From Ornithinicoccus halotolerans (lineage in GTDB: Bacteria > Actinomycetota > Actinomycetes > Actinomycetales > Dermatophilaceae): a DNA stretch of 64,000 bases. The notes beneath the pieces are model-generated. The model was not told the DNA's origin and did not search any database. It saw only the letters and a program-made list of their open reading frames with translations. The stretch covers positions 1-64,000 of the forward strand of contig NZ_WIQI01000003.1 of the NCBI RefSeq assembly GCF_009602535.1. The letters run 5' to 3'. Shown here one piece after another: positions 41,269-49,575 of the stretch. Each line of letters opens with the position of its first letter. Positions within the stretch are counted from its first letter, which is position 1. The translations under genes were made by a program, and so were the position numbers.

Positions 41269-42525
41269 GTGAGCCAGCCTGCGCCCGAGGGGCCGGGGCG
41301 GCGCCTGCCCGCCACCGCCCGCGAGACCAGCGCCGAGCGGCCGTGGCCGGTCCGGACGCTGAGCATGAAGATCGCCGACTACGTGGACCGGATGTCCCCG
41401 CTGTGGGTGGAGGGCCAGATCGTGCAGCTGAACCGGCGCCCCGGGATGGGCACCGCCTTCCTGACGCTGCGTGACACCGACGTCGACATGTCGCTGTCGG
41501 TGGCGGTGCCGGTCCCCGCGCTGGACGCCATGGGCCCGGTCGACCAGGGCGCCCGCGTGGTCGTGCACGCCAAGCCCACCTTCTGGACCCGGCGCGGCAC
41601 GCTGCAGCTGGAGGCGCGGCAGCTGCGCCACGTCGGCGTCGGGGAGCTGCTGGCACGGCTGGAGCACCTCAAGCAGCTGCTGCGCAGCGAGGGCCTGTTC
41701 GACGCCGACCGCAAGCGCGCGCTGCCGTTCCTGCCGCGACGGGTGGGCCTGGTGGTGGGCAGGGCCACGGCCGCCGAGCGCGACGTGGTCACCAACGCCC
41801 GCCGCCGCTGGCCGGCGGTCTCGTTCGAGGTCAGGCAGGTAGCGGTGCAGGGCACCGACACCGTCCCGCAGGTCAGCGCGGCACTCGCGGAGCTGGACAC
41901 CCACCCGGAGGTGGACGTGATCGTGGTCGCCCGCGGCGGTGGGTCGTTCGAGGACCTGCTGCCGTTCAGCAACGAGGCGCTCGTGCGCGCGGTCGCGGAC
42001 TGCCGTACCCCCGTGGTCAGCGCCATCGGCCACGAGTCCGACACCCCGCTGCTGGACTTCGTCGCCGACCTGCGCGCCTCCACGCCCACCCACGCGGCCA
42101 GCCGCATCGTGCCCGACCGCGCCGACGAGCTGGCCGGCCTGGCCACCGTCACCCGCCGCGGCCGCACCGCGCTGGGACGCCGGGTCGCCGCCGAGCGGGA
42201 GCGGCTTGCGGCGCTGCTGTCCCGCCCGGTGATGACCGACCGCGGTGCCGTCGTCGCGGCCTACCGCGCGGAGGTGACCGGCGCGCGTGACCGCGGCCGG
42301 GACGGCCTGCGCGCGCGACTGGAGCGGGAGCGGGACCGGGTCGGGCACCTGGCCCGGCACCTGCGGGCCGTCTCCCCGCAGCACACCCTCGAACGCGGCT
42401 ACGCCGTCGTGCGCCACGCCGCCGGCGGCATCGTCCGCGACGTGGCGGAGGTGGAGCCGGAGGAGCTGCTCCGGGTCACCGTCGCCCGTGGTGACTTCGC
42501 GGTGCATCCCGTCACCGGCCGTTAG
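41269..42525 (+). CDS. xseA: Exodeoxyribonuclease VII large subunit
   Basis: 418 residues. An N-terminal OB fold (LWVEGQIVQLNRRPGMGTAF) precedes the catalytic domain with VVARGGGSFEDLLPFSNEAL and SAIGHESDTPLLDFVADLRA, then a coiled coil and the closing ERGYAVVR motif. With XseB it degrades single-stranded DNA in repair. Its stop TAG forms part of the xseB -10 element. Confidence 0.95.
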   Translation: MSQPAPEGPGRRLPATARETSAERPWPVRTLSMKIADYVDRMSPLWVEGQIVQLNRRPGMGTAFLTLRDTDVDMSLSVAVPVPALDAMGPVDQGARVVVHAKPTFWTRRGTLQLEARQLRHVGVGELLARLEHLKQLLRSEGLFDADRKRALPFLPRRVGLVVGRATAAERDVVTNARRRWPAVSFEVRQVAVQGTDTVPQVSAALAELDTHPEVDVIVVARGGGSFEDLLPFSNEALVRAVADCRTPVVSAIGHESDTPLLDFVADLRASTPTHAASRIVPDRADELAGLATVTRRGRTALGRRVAAERERLAALLSRPVMTDRGAVVAAYRAEVTGARDRGRDGLRARLERERDRVGHLARHLRAVSPQHTLERGYAVVRHAAGGIVRDVAEVEPEELLRVTVARGDFAVHPVTGR

Positions 42526-42528
42526 GCT
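42523..42528 (+). promoter_or_regulatory. -10 element of xseB embedded in the xseA stop codon
   Basis: TAGGCT lies six bases before ATG 42535; its first three bases are the xseA stop. xseB may thus be made from a leaderless mRNA as well as by read-through. Confidence 0.4.
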
Positions 42529-42534
42529 GGGACG

Positions 42535-42777
42535 ATGGCCGAGGACCAGAGCGAGCAGACCCCCGTCTCCGAGCTGAGCTACGAGCAGGCCCGCGACGAG
42601 CTGGTGGCCATCGTGTCCCGCATCGAGGGCGGGCAGGCGCCGCTGGAGGAGTCGATGCGCCTGTGGGAGCGCGGCGAGCAGCTGGCCGCCCACTGCCAGG
42701 CCTGCCTGGACCAGGCGCAGGAGCAGCTGGACCGGGCCAGTGCCACCGCCGCCGGCGAGCAGGGCCAGGGCGGCTGA
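42535..42777 (+). CDS. xseB: Exodeoxyribonuclease VII small subunit
   Basis: 80 residues, helical hairpin. SYEQARDELVAIVSRIEGGQ and LEESMRLWERGEQLAAHCQA match XseB, which binds several copies per XseA chain. It stops four bases before the convergent DUF4245 gene. Confidence 0.95.
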   Translation: MAEDQSEQTPVSELSYEQARDELVAIVSRIEGGQAPLEESMRLWERGEQLAAHCQACLDQAQEQLDRASATAAGEQGQGG

Positions 42778-42781
42778 CCGG

Positions 42782-43405
42782 TCACTCCGGGAGCGGCTGC
42801 AGCGACTCGGCCAGCCGCGTCAGCTCCGCCAGCTCGGCCGTGCCGTGCACCACGGTGGTCACCTGCTGGCCGGCTCCCGGCTGTGCGGGCGGAAGGACCA
42901 GTGAGGTCGCGCCGCTGCCCTGCCACACCTGCCAGCTCGCCGTCCCCTCCGGCCCATCGATCTCCCTCCGCCCCACCTGGGTGGCGTCCTCCCCCACCAG
43001 CGCCCGCTGCCAGCCGGCCAGGGCCGAGCCGGAGGCTCCGGTCTGGTCCAGGGCCGCGTGCTCACCCTCGGGGGTGCTCCAGCCCACGCGCCAGGAGCGC
43101 ACCTGCGCCACGGCGCTGTACCGGGCGTACGTCGCCGTCCAGCCCTGCTCCAGCTCACCGGCCACCCACAGCGGCCAGCCGGACTGCTCCTGGGCGTAGC
43201 GGGCCGGGGAGACCACCTCGACCGGCTGCCGCTGCAGCTGTTCGCTGTCCGCCGGCTGGATCGCCCAGACCACGAACACGAGCGCCAGCACCGCGAGCAT
43301 GGAGTACACCATGTTCTTGGTCGAGTAGGACCGCAGCCGTTGCCGGCTGCGCTTGGCAGCCGACTCCGGCTGCGGCCGGGGCTGGTCCGACGGCGGTGCA
43401 GTCAC
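42782..43405 (-). CDS. DUF4245 membrane-anchored protein
   Basis: 207 residues. One helix (MVYSMLAVLALVFVVWAIQP) after a basic cytoplasmic tail, then an extracellular domain with ARYSAVAQVRSWRVGWSTPE. It matches the DUF4245 family, which adjoins xseAB and glpX in many actinobacteria (Rv1100 in M. tuberculosis). Function unknown. GTG 43405 is preferred to the longer frame because the extension overlaps the glpX promoter region. Confidence 0.85.
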   Translation of the reverse strand: MTAPPSDQPRPQPESAAKRSRQRLRSYSTKNMVYSMLAVLALVFVVWAIQPADSEQLQRQPVEVVSPARYAQEQSGWPLWVAGELEQGWTATYARYSAVAQVRSWRVGWSTPEGEHAALDQTGASGSALAGWQRALVGEDATQVGRREIDGPEGTASWQVWQGSGATSLVLPPAQPGAGQQVTTVVHGTAELAELTRLAESLQPLPE

Positions 43406-43524
43406 GGTGCCATCGTCCCATCTCTGGCCGGGCGGTATCGTCGGGCTGCACCGTCGCAACCCGAACCCGGAGACCGCGGCGCCCATGACCCGGGCCGCCG
43501 GTCCAGGAGAGCAGGAGTCAAGGC

Positions 43525-44553
43525 ATGGCGTTCGACCCCACCGGCAGTGCCTCCCGCGAGGCGGTCATCCCGGACCGGAACCTGGCCCTGGAGCTGGTCC
43601 GTGTCACCGAGGCCGCCGCCCTGGCCGCCGGCCGCTGGGTCGGACTCGGTGACAAGAACAGCGCCGACCGCGCCGCGGTCGAGGCAATGCGCAAGGTGAT
43701 CTCGCGGGTGGCGATGGACGGCACGGTCGTCATCGGGGAGGGCGAGAAGGACGAGGCCCCGATGCTCTACAACGGCGAGCAGGTGGGTGACGGCACCGGC
43801 CCGGGCGTCGACGTCGCGGTCGACCCGATCGACGGCACCACGCTGACCGCCAAGGGGATGGACAACGCCATCGCGGTCATGGCGGTCTCCGAGCGAGGCA
43901 CGATGTACGACCCGAGCGCGGTGTTCTACATGGACAAGCTGGTCACCGGGCCGGAGGCAGCCGAGGACGTCGACATCCGGCTGCCCATCGCCGAGAACAT
44001 CCGGCGGGTGGCCAAGGCCAAGCACAAGGACCGCGCCGACGTCACCGTCATCATGCTGGACCGGCCGCGGCACGAGGACATGGCCCAGCAGGTGCGCGAG
44101 GCCGGCGCCCGGTTGCGGTTCATCACCGACGGTGACGTCGCCGGGGGGATCGCCGCGGCCCGTGAGGAGGGCGGCGTGGACATGCTGCTGGGCATCGGCG
44201 GAACACCCGAGGGGATCATCACCGCATGCGCGATCAAGGCCCTGGGCGGGGTGATCCAGGGCCGGCTGTGGCCCAAGGACGACGAGGAGCGCCAGCGGGC
44301 CATCGACGCCGGGCACGACCTCTCCGCGGTGCTGTCGACCGACGACCTCGTCACCGGTGAGAACTGCTTCTTCGTCGCCACCGGCATCACCAGCGGCGAG
44401 CTGCTGCGCGGCGTGCGGTACGGCGCCGGGACCGCCACCACCAACTCGCTGGTGATGCGTTCCAAGTCCGGCACCATCCGGCTCGTCGAGGCCCACCACC
44501 GGCTGGACAAGGTCGCCGCACTGGCCGATCGCTACGCCCCGACCGGGCGGTGA
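43525..44553 (+). CDS. glpX: Class II fructose-1,6-bisphosphatase
   Basis: 342 residues. It dephosphorylates fructose-1,6-bisphosphate in gluconeogenesis. GlpX signatures are [37 protein letters not shown] and [20 protein letters not shown], where Asp and Glu bind the metals. ATG 43525 follows AGGAG. The stop overlaps the next start by one base (TGATG). Confidence 0.97.
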   Translation: MAFDPTGSASREAVIPDRNLALELVRVTEAAALAAGRWVGLGDKNSADRAAVEAMRKVISRVAMDGTVVIGEGEKDEAPMLYNGEQVGDGTGPGVDVAVDPIDGTTLTAKGMDNAIAVMAVSERGTMYDPSAVFYMDKLVTGPEAAEDVDIRLPIAENIRRVAKAKHKDRADVTVIMLDRPRHEDMAQQVREAGARLRFITDGDVAGGIAAAREEGGVDMLLGIGGTPEGIITACAIKALGGVIQGRLWPKDDEERQRAIDAGHDLSAVLSTDDLVTGENCFFVATGITSGELLRGVRYGAGTATTNSLVMRSKSGTIRLVEAHHRLDKVAALADRYAPTGR

Positions 44554-45488
44554 TGGCGGACCCGGCCGAGACCGACGTCCTCGTCGTCGGGGAGGCCCTC
44601 ATCGACCGGATCGAGCGGGACGGGACGGTCGTCGGGGAGCACGTCGGAGGCAGCCCGGCCAACGTCGCGGCCGGACTGGCGCGGCTCGGGCACCCGGTCG
44701 AGCTCGCCACCCACCTGGGGGCGGACGAGCGCGGCCAGCAGATCGCCGACCACCTGGCGGCCCACGGGGTGCGGCTGTCAGCCGGCACCGACCGCTCCGC
44801 CACCACCTCGGTGGCGACCGCGCGGCTGGACGCCGGCGGAGCCGCCGGGTACGACTTCGATCTCGAGTGGCGGCTGGGCGAGGTTCCGCTGGACGGCGTC
44901 GGTCACCTGCACACCGGCTCCATCGCGGCCACCCTGGAGCCCGGCGGCTCGCAGGTGCTCGCGCTACTGGACCGGGCCCGCGCGGCCGGCGCGACGGTGT
45001 CCTACGACCCGAACGCCCGGCCGGGGATCATGGGGGGCGCCGACGAGGTACGGGCCCGGGTCGAGGACTACGTGCGCCGCAGCGACATCGTCAAGGCCAG
45101 CGACGAGGACCTGGCCTGGCTCTACGCGGGGGCATCGCTGACCGAGGTCATGCAGCGGTGGCGGCGATCCGGCCCGGCGGCGGTCGTGGTCACCCGCGGC
45201 GGGTCCGGTGCCCTGGTCCAGGTCGGAGAGGCCGAACCGGTCCCAGCGCCGGCGCCGCCGGTGCAGGTCGTGGACACCGTCGGGGCGGGCGACTCGTTCA
45301 TGGCCGGCCTGGTCTCCGGGCTGCTGGACGCCGGGCTGCTCGGGCGCTCCGGCGCGCGGCAGGCGCTGGCGCAGGGGGACGCCGGTCGCGTGCTGGCCGC
45401 GGTCCGGCGCGGGCTGGCCTGCGCCGCGCTCACCGTCTCCCGGGCCGGCGCGTACTCCCCGACCCGGCAGGAGCTGGTGGCCGGCTGA
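44553..45488 (+). CDS. PfkB-family carbohydrate kinase, fructokinase-like
   Basis: 311 residues. PfkB signature 1 is VGGSPANVAAGLARLG and signature 2 is DTVGAGDSFMAGLVSGLL, with the catalytic Asp in GAGD. Pairing with glpX suggests fructose or a related sugar, as inference. ATG 44553 shares one base with the glpX stop, so the genes are coupled. Confidence 0.9.
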   Translation: MADPAETDVLVVGEALIDRIERDGTVVGEHVGGSPANVAAGLARLGHPVELATHLGADERGQQIADHLAAHGVRLSAGTDRSATTSVATARLDAGGAAGYDFDLEWRLGEVPLDGVGHLHTGSIAATLEPGGSQVLALLDRARAAGATVSYDPNARPGIMGGADEVRARVEDYVRRSDIVKASDEDLAWLYAGASLTEVMQRWRRSGPAAVVVTRGGSGALVQVGEAEPVPAPAPPVQVVDTVGAGDSFMAGLVSGLLDAGLLGRSGARQALAQGDAGRVLAAVRRGLACAALTVSRAGAYSPTRQELVAG

Positions 45489-45662
45489 CTGGGTGCGGCC
45501 GCCCGGACGTGCCCCACTACGCTGAGGGCGCGCCCGTGGATGGGCACGGTGGCGTTCCCGCCGTCGATGGCCGGCGGACGCGGCGCCGGGCATGGCGAGG
45601 TGTGGCAGAGCGTGGCCGGGCGAGAACCATCGGCAAGCCCCGGGTTGGGAGTGAGGACTGAG
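45489..45662 (+). promoter_or_regulatory. Leader region of the carbonic anhydrase gene
   Basis: TACGCT at 45518-45523 is the best -10 candidate and would give a leader of about 130 bases. The leader is GC-rich and could fold, but I recognise no riboswitch class. An in-frame ATG at 45540 would add 41 residues; it is not favoured because homologues start at 45663. Confidence 0.3.
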
Positions 45663-46157
45663 ATGACTGGTTTCGAGGACCTGCTGGCGGCCAACGCCGC
45701 CTACGCCGAGGACTTCTCCCTCGGCGGCTTCGACGGTGTCGCTCATGCCGGGGTGGCGATCGTCACCTGCATGGACTCCCGCATCGAGCCGTTGCAGATG
45801 GTGGGGCTCACCCACGGTGACGCCAAGATCTTCCGCAACCCCGGAGGCCGGGTGACCGACGCCGCGCTGGAGGCGCTGGTGCTCGGAGTGCACCTGCTGG
45901 GGGTGCGCCGGGTGATGGTCGTGCCGCACACCCGCTGCGCGATGACGCGGTTCACCGAGGAGGAGCTGCGGGAGCGGATCACCGAGCTGGCTGGCCAGGA
46001 CGCCTGGTGGCAGAGCTTCGGCGTGGTGCCCGACCAGCACGCGGCGCTGGTGGCGGACGTGCGCCGGGTCACCAGCCACCCCCTCATCGGCGACCGGGCC
46101 GAGGTCGGTGGCTTCCGCTACGACGTCGACACCGGGCGGCTCGAGCAGCTGCTCTGA
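45663..46157 (+). CDS. Beta-class carbonic anhydrase
   Basis: 164 residues, the size of M. tuberculosis Rv1284. It interconverts CO2 and bicarbonate. Zinc ligands are Cys36 (VTCMDSR), His89 and Cys92 (PHTRC); Asp38 and Arg40 complete the active-site dyad. ATG 45663 follows GAGG with seven bases spacing. Confidence 0.93.
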   Translation: MTGFEDLLAANAAYAEDFSLGGFDGVAHAGVAIVTCMDSRIEPLQMVGLTHGDAKIFRNPGGRVTDAALEALVLGVHLLGVRRVMVVPHTRCAMTRFTEEELRERITELAGQDAWWQSFGVVPDQHAALVADVRRVTSHPLIGDRAEVGGFRYDVDTGRLEQLL

Positions 46158-46175
46158 CCCGGCGGCACCGCCGCC

Positions 46176-47531
46176 TCAGGCGCGCTGCAGCGCCAGTCGC
46201 TGGCGGACGACACCGGCCAGCCGATCGGCCTGCTGCTGGGCGCGCTCGGCCGTGTCGGCCTCGACCATGACCCGGACCACCGGTTCGGTGCCGGACTTGC
46301 GCAGCAGCACCCGCCCGGCGCTGCCCAGCTCGGCGGTGACGGCCGCGACCTCCGCCTGCACGGCGGGGTCGTCGTCGACGGCGTCCTTGTCGACGTCCTT
46401 GACGTTGATCAGCACCTGCGGCAACCGGGCGATCCCGGCGGCCAGGTCGGCGAGCCGACGGCGGGTCTGCGCCACCCATGCGGCCAGGTGCAGCGCGGTC
46501 AGCACGCCGTCTCCGGTCGTGCCGACCCCGAGCATGATGACGTGCCCGGACTGCTCGCCACCCAGCGCGTAGCCGCGCAGTCGCATCTCCTCCAGCACGT
46601 ACCGGTCGCCCACGGCGGTCCGGACGACCCGGATGCCGTGACGCTCCATCGCCTGGATCAGGCCCAGGTTGCTCATCACCGTGGCGACCAGGGTGTCGCG
46701 GTGCAGCCGACCTGTCTCCTTCATCGCGATGGCCAGGATGCCCATGATCTGGTCGCCGTCCACGACCGCCCCGGTGTGGTCGACCGCCAGGCAGCGGTCG
46801 GCGTCGCCGTCGAAGGCCACCCCGAAGTCGGCACCGTGCTCGACGACAGCGGCCTGCAGCGGCTCCAGGTGGGTCGAGCCGTGCCCGTCGTTGATGTTCA
46901 GCCCGTCGGGCTCACCGCCGATGAGGGTGACGTGCGCGCCCGAGCGCCGGAACGCCTGCCGGCCCACCTCACTGGCGGCCCCGTGCGCGGCGTCGATCAC
47001 CACGTGGAGCCCGTCCAGCCGGTGCGGCAGCGAGGTGAGCAGGTGGGCGAGGTAGCGCTCGGCGCCGTCGCTGTAGTCCTGGATCCGGCCCACCGCGGCC
47101 CCCACCGGCCGTTCCCAGTCCGCGCCCAGACTGGCCTGGATCTCGTCCTCCACCTCATCGGGTAGCTTGTGACCGCCGCGGGCGAAGAACTTGATGCCGT
47201 TGTCGGGCATCGGGTTGTGGGAGGCCGACAGCATGGCGCCGAAGTCGGCACCGGTGGCCTTGGTCAGGTAGGCCACCGCCGGCGTCGGCAGCACCCCCAC
47301 GTCCGACACGTCCACGCCGGCGGAGGCCAGTCCGGCCGAGGTGGCGGCCGACAGGAACTCCCCGGAGGCCCGCGGGTCCCGCCCCACGATCGCCCGGGGC
47401 CGGTGCCCCTCGAACGTGCCGTGCTCGGCGAGCACCCGGGCCGCCGCGGACGCCAGGTCCAGGGCCAGCTCGGCCGTGATGTCCACGTTGGCCGTGCCCC
47501 GCACGCCGTCGGTGCCGAACAGTCGAGCCAT
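46176..47531 (-). CDS. glmM: Phosphoglucosamine mutase
   Basis: 451 residues. It converts glucosamine-6-phosphate to glucosamine-1-phosphate for peptidoglycan precursors. The phosphoserine loop is [12 protein letters not shown] (Ser104), the metal loop [12 protein letters not shown], the sugar loop GGEQSGHVI and the phosphate loop [17 protein letters not shown] 47531 lies 48 bases after a CATACT hexamer. It follows rplM-rpsI as in M. tuberculosis, but a terminator hairpin separates them. Confidence 0.96.
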   Translation of the reverse strand: MARLFGTDGVRGTANVDITAELALDLASAAARVLAEHGTFEGHRPRAIVGRDPRASGEFLSAATSAGLASAGVDVSDVGVLPTPAVAYLTKATGADFGAMLSASHNPMPDNGIKFFARGGHKLPDEVEDEIQASLGADWERPVGAAVGRIQDYSDGAERYLAHLLTSLPHRLDGLHVVIDAAHGAASEVGRQAFRRSGAHVTLIGGEPDGLNINDGHGSTHLEPLQAAVVEHGADFGVAFDGDADRCLAVDHTGAVVDGDQIMGILAIAMKETGRLHRDTLVATVMSNLGLIQAMERHGIRVVRTAVGDRYVLEEMRLRGYALGGEQSGHVIMLGVGTTGDGVLTALHLAAWVAQTRRRLADLAAGIARLPQVLINVKDVDKDAVDDDPAVQAEVAAVTAELGSAGRVLLRKSGTEPVVRVMVEADTAERAQQQADRLAGVVRQRLALQRA

Positions 47532-47579
47532 CAGGGTCGTGCCTTCCTCTGAGGGGATCGTGCGGCAGCGCCGCATCGC

Positions 47580-47585
47580 AGTATG
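47580..47585 (-). promoter_or_regulatory. Candidate -10 for glmM
   Basis: CATACT on the minus strand, 48 bases before the glmM start and downstream of the rpsI terminator. Confidence 0.35.
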
Positions 47586-47650
47586 CCGCAGCCTCGCCAC
47601 GGCGTCGTCGGGACCGCACCGACCCGGCGCCGAACGGCCCCCGACACACG

Positions 47651-47697
47651 CGACGGTGGCGACCGCCGGCCGGGGGCCGGGCAGGTCGCCACCGTCG
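47651..47697 (-). terminator. Terminator of the rplM-rpsI operon
   Basis: A perfect 14-bp stem (CGACGGTGGCGACC and its complement) with a 19-base GC-rich loop, 25 bases after the rpsI stop. Confidence 0.7.
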
Positions 47698-47721
47698 GGA
47701 GCGGCCAGGGGCCGCGGCAGC

Positions 47722-48222
47722 TCAGCGCTTGCTGTACTGCGGGGCCTTGCGGGCCTTCTTCAGGCCGGCCTTCTTGCGCTCCGGGACCCGGGGGTCACGG
47801 GTGAGCAGACCGGCCTTCTTCAGGGCCGGGCGGTTGAGCTCGGCATCCACGGCGTTCAGCGACCGTGCCACGCCCAGCCGGACCGCGCCGGCCTGGCCGG
47901 AGGGCCCGCCACCGTGCACGCGCACGAGGACGTCGTAGGAGCCCTGCAGGTCCAGCACAGCCAGCGGCTCGTTGACGATCTGCTGGTGCACCTTGTTGGG
48001 GAAGTACTCCTCCAGGGTGCGGCCGTTGATCCGCCACTCCCCGGTGCCCGGGACGATGCGCACCCGGGCGATGGCCTGCTTGCGGCGACCGGTCCCGGCG
48101 CCCGGAGCGCTCGCGGACGGCCGGGCGGCCTGCTCCACCGTCGTGGTGGACTCGGTCGTGTACTCGGACAGGGTGTTCTCGTCGAACTCGGCGTCGGTGT
48201 CGTTGACAGTCATGTCAGCCAC
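47722..48222 (-). CDS. rpsI: 30S ribosomal protein S9
   Basis: 166 residues. The S9 core starts at about residue 45 ([17 protein letters not shown]) and ends with the tRNA-contacting tail [11 protein letters not shown]. An acidic, Thr/Ser-rich extension of about 43 residues precedes the core, a feature seen in actinobacterial S9. GTG 48222 follows GAGGAGAGAC; ATG 48213 is an alternative. Confidence 0.96.
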   Translation of the reverse strand: MADMTVNDTDAEFDENTLSEYTTESTTTVEQAARPSASAPGAGTGRRKQAIARVRIVPGTGEWRINGRTLEEYFPNKVHQQIVNEPLAVLDLQGSYDVLVRVHGGGPSGQAGAVRLGVARSLNAVDAELNRPALKKAGLLTRDPRVPERKKAGLKKARKAPQYSKR

Positions 48223-48269
48223 GTCTCTCCTCGGTTGGCTCTGGGGGGCAGGGGCGTCCGTGGCCGGAC

Positions 48270-48713
48270 TTACTGCGCGACCTGCGAGATCTCGTAGGGC
48301 ACCGGCTTCTGGGCCGCGTGCGGGTGGGTGTCGCCGGCGTAGACCTTCAGCTTCTTCAGCTGCTGGCGGCCCAGCGAGTTCTTGGGGAGCATGCCGCGGA
48401 TGGCGCGCTCCACGGCGCGGGTGGGGTGCTTGGCCAGCATCTCCTCATACCCCATGCTCTTGATCCCGCCGGGGTAGCCGGAGTGGCGCCAGGCGCGCTT
48501 CTGCTCCAGCTTGCGGCCGGTGAGGACGACCTTGTCGGCGTTGACGATGATGACGAAGTCGCCGGTGTCGATGTGGGGGGCGTAGATCGTCTTGTGCTTG
48601 CCGCGCAGCAGAGACGCGGCCTGGGAGGCCAGGCGGCCCAGCACGACGTCCGTGGCGTCGATGACGTGCCAGGCTCGGGTCACGTCGCCAGGCTTCGGGG
48701 TGTAGGTGCGCAC
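48270..48713 (-). CDS. rplM: 50S ribosomal protein L13
   Basis: 147 residues. [40 protein letters not shown] and [20 protein letters not shown] are typical of L13. GTG 48713 follows GAGGATTCACC. Promoter TAGAAT lies 41 bases upstream. Confidence 0.97.
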   Translation of the reverse strand: MRTYTPKPGDVTRAWHVIDATDVVLGRLASQAASLLRGKHKTIYAPHIDTGDFVIIVNADKVVLTGRKLEQKRAWRHSGYPGGIKSMGYEEMLAKHPTRAVERAIRGMLPKNSLGRQQLKKLKVYAGDTHPHAAQKPVPYEISQVAQ

Positions 48714-48754
48714 GGTGAATCCTCGTCAGTCGTCTCGGATGGCAACAGCAGTCC

Positions 48755-48760
48755 ATTCTA
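48755..48760 (-). promoter_or_regulatory. -10 element of the rplM-rpsI operon
   Basis: TAGAAT on the minus strand, giving a leader of about 35 bases. Just upstream, in the -10/-35 spacer, lies a perfect 8-bp inverted repeat GGGGGCGG-TTG-CCGCCCCC (48763-48781), which may be a regulatory site. Confidence 0.45.
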
Positions 48761-48844
48761 CGGGGGGCGGTTGCCGCCCCCAAATCACGCGAACGCGCAG
48801 GTCAGTGCGGGTTCGCTGGCGTGCTGGCGCGCCGGTACCCAGGT

Positions 48845-48856
48845 TCTGTGCACAGA
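48845..48856. promoter_or_regulatory. 12-bp palindrome upstream of the ArsR-type gene
   Basis: TCTGTGCACAGA is a perfect palindrome centred about 44 bases before the start codon. ArsR-type regulators often bind such sites at their own promoters; binding here is inference. Confidence 0.4.
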
Positions 48857-48882
48857 GAGTGTGCATTCTGCGCCCGAGCGGC

Positions 48883-48888
48883 TACGGT
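48883..48888 (+). promoter_or_regulatory. -10 element for leaderless ArsR-type mRNA
   Basis: TACGGT lies six bases before GTG 48895, with no ribosome binding site. Confidence 0.45.
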
Positions 48889-48894
48889 GGGCCC

Positions 48895-49473
48895 GTGCCC
48901 GAGTCCTCCTCCGCGCCGGCGACGGGCTCGAGCGCGCTGCGCACGCTGGCCCACCCGCTGCGGTCCCGGCTGCTGGCCGAGCTGCGGGTGCACGGGGAGG
49001 CGACCGCGACCGAGCTGGCCGCGGCGCTGGCCACCAACACCGGCGCGACCAGCTATCACCTGCGGCGGCTGGCCGAGGTGGGCCTGGTCGAGGACACCGG
49101 CACCGGGACCGGCCGGCGCCGGGTGTGGCGCGCGAGCCCCGGCGCCGGCGATCCGGTCGCCGACGACTCCGGTCCCCCGCTGGACGAGGACGACCAGGCA
49201 GCGGCGCAGTGGCTGGCCCTCGACTATGCCGAGCACTTCCACGGCCGGGTCGCGGCCTGGGTGCACGACCGGGACGGCTGGCCGGCGCCGTGGCCCGCGC
49301 TGTGCGGGCTGGAGGACCACCAGGTGCAGGTCACCGGTGAACAGCTGGCGGCGCTCCGGGCCGAGCTGCTGGAGGTGCTGGCGCGCTACCGGCGGCTCGG
49401 GCAGGGCAACCCGCAGGCCCGGCGGGTCGTGGTCTACACCTGCGCGCTGCCGGTGGACCCGCCCCGCCGCTGA
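48895..49473 (+). CDS. ArsR/winged-helix transcriptional regulator
   Basis: 192 residues. The N-terminal winged helix reads LRTLAHPLRSRLLAELRVHG and NTGATSYHLRRLAEVGLVED, the HTH_20/ArsR pattern. The C-terminal half (about 80-190) is a separate domain as in the helix-turn-helix plus effector group; it lacks the CxC metal motif of arsenic sensors. The ligand is unknown. Confidence 0.87.
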   Translation: MPESSSAPATGSSALRTLAHPLRSRLLAELRVHGEATATELAAALATNTGATSYHLRRLAEVGLVEDTGTGTGRRRVWRASPGAGDPVADDSGPPLDEDDQAAAQWLALDYAEHFHGRVAAWVHDRDGWPAPWPALCGLEDHQVQVTGEQLAALRAELLEVLARYRRLGQGNPQARRVVVYTCALPVDPPRR

Positions 49474-49512
49474 CGCCGCCGAGCCGCTGACGCCACCTGC
49501 CCGGGACAGCCA

Positions 49513-49553
49513 GCGGCCCGGGGCCGCCGCGGTTGGCGGGTGCCCCGGGCCGC
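49513..49553. terminator. Bidirectional terminator hairpin
   Basis: A perfect 11-bp stem (GCGGCCCGGGG and its complement) with an inner CCGCC/GGCGG hairpin, between the convergent ArsR-type and LVIVD genes. Confidence 0.65.
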
Positions 49554-49575
49554 CGGCACGGCGGGTGACTGGCCG

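Noticed and set aside
45580-45650. Possible SAM-type riboswitch (GCAAGCCCCGGG stretch) before the carbonic anhydrase
   Set aside because: Only a short resemblance; I could not place the conserved core or pseudoknot, and the gene is not in methionine metabolism.
45540-45662. 41-residue N-terminal extension of carbonic anhydrase
   Set aside because: It does not match homologues, and ATG 45663 has a proper ribosome binding site and gives the family length.
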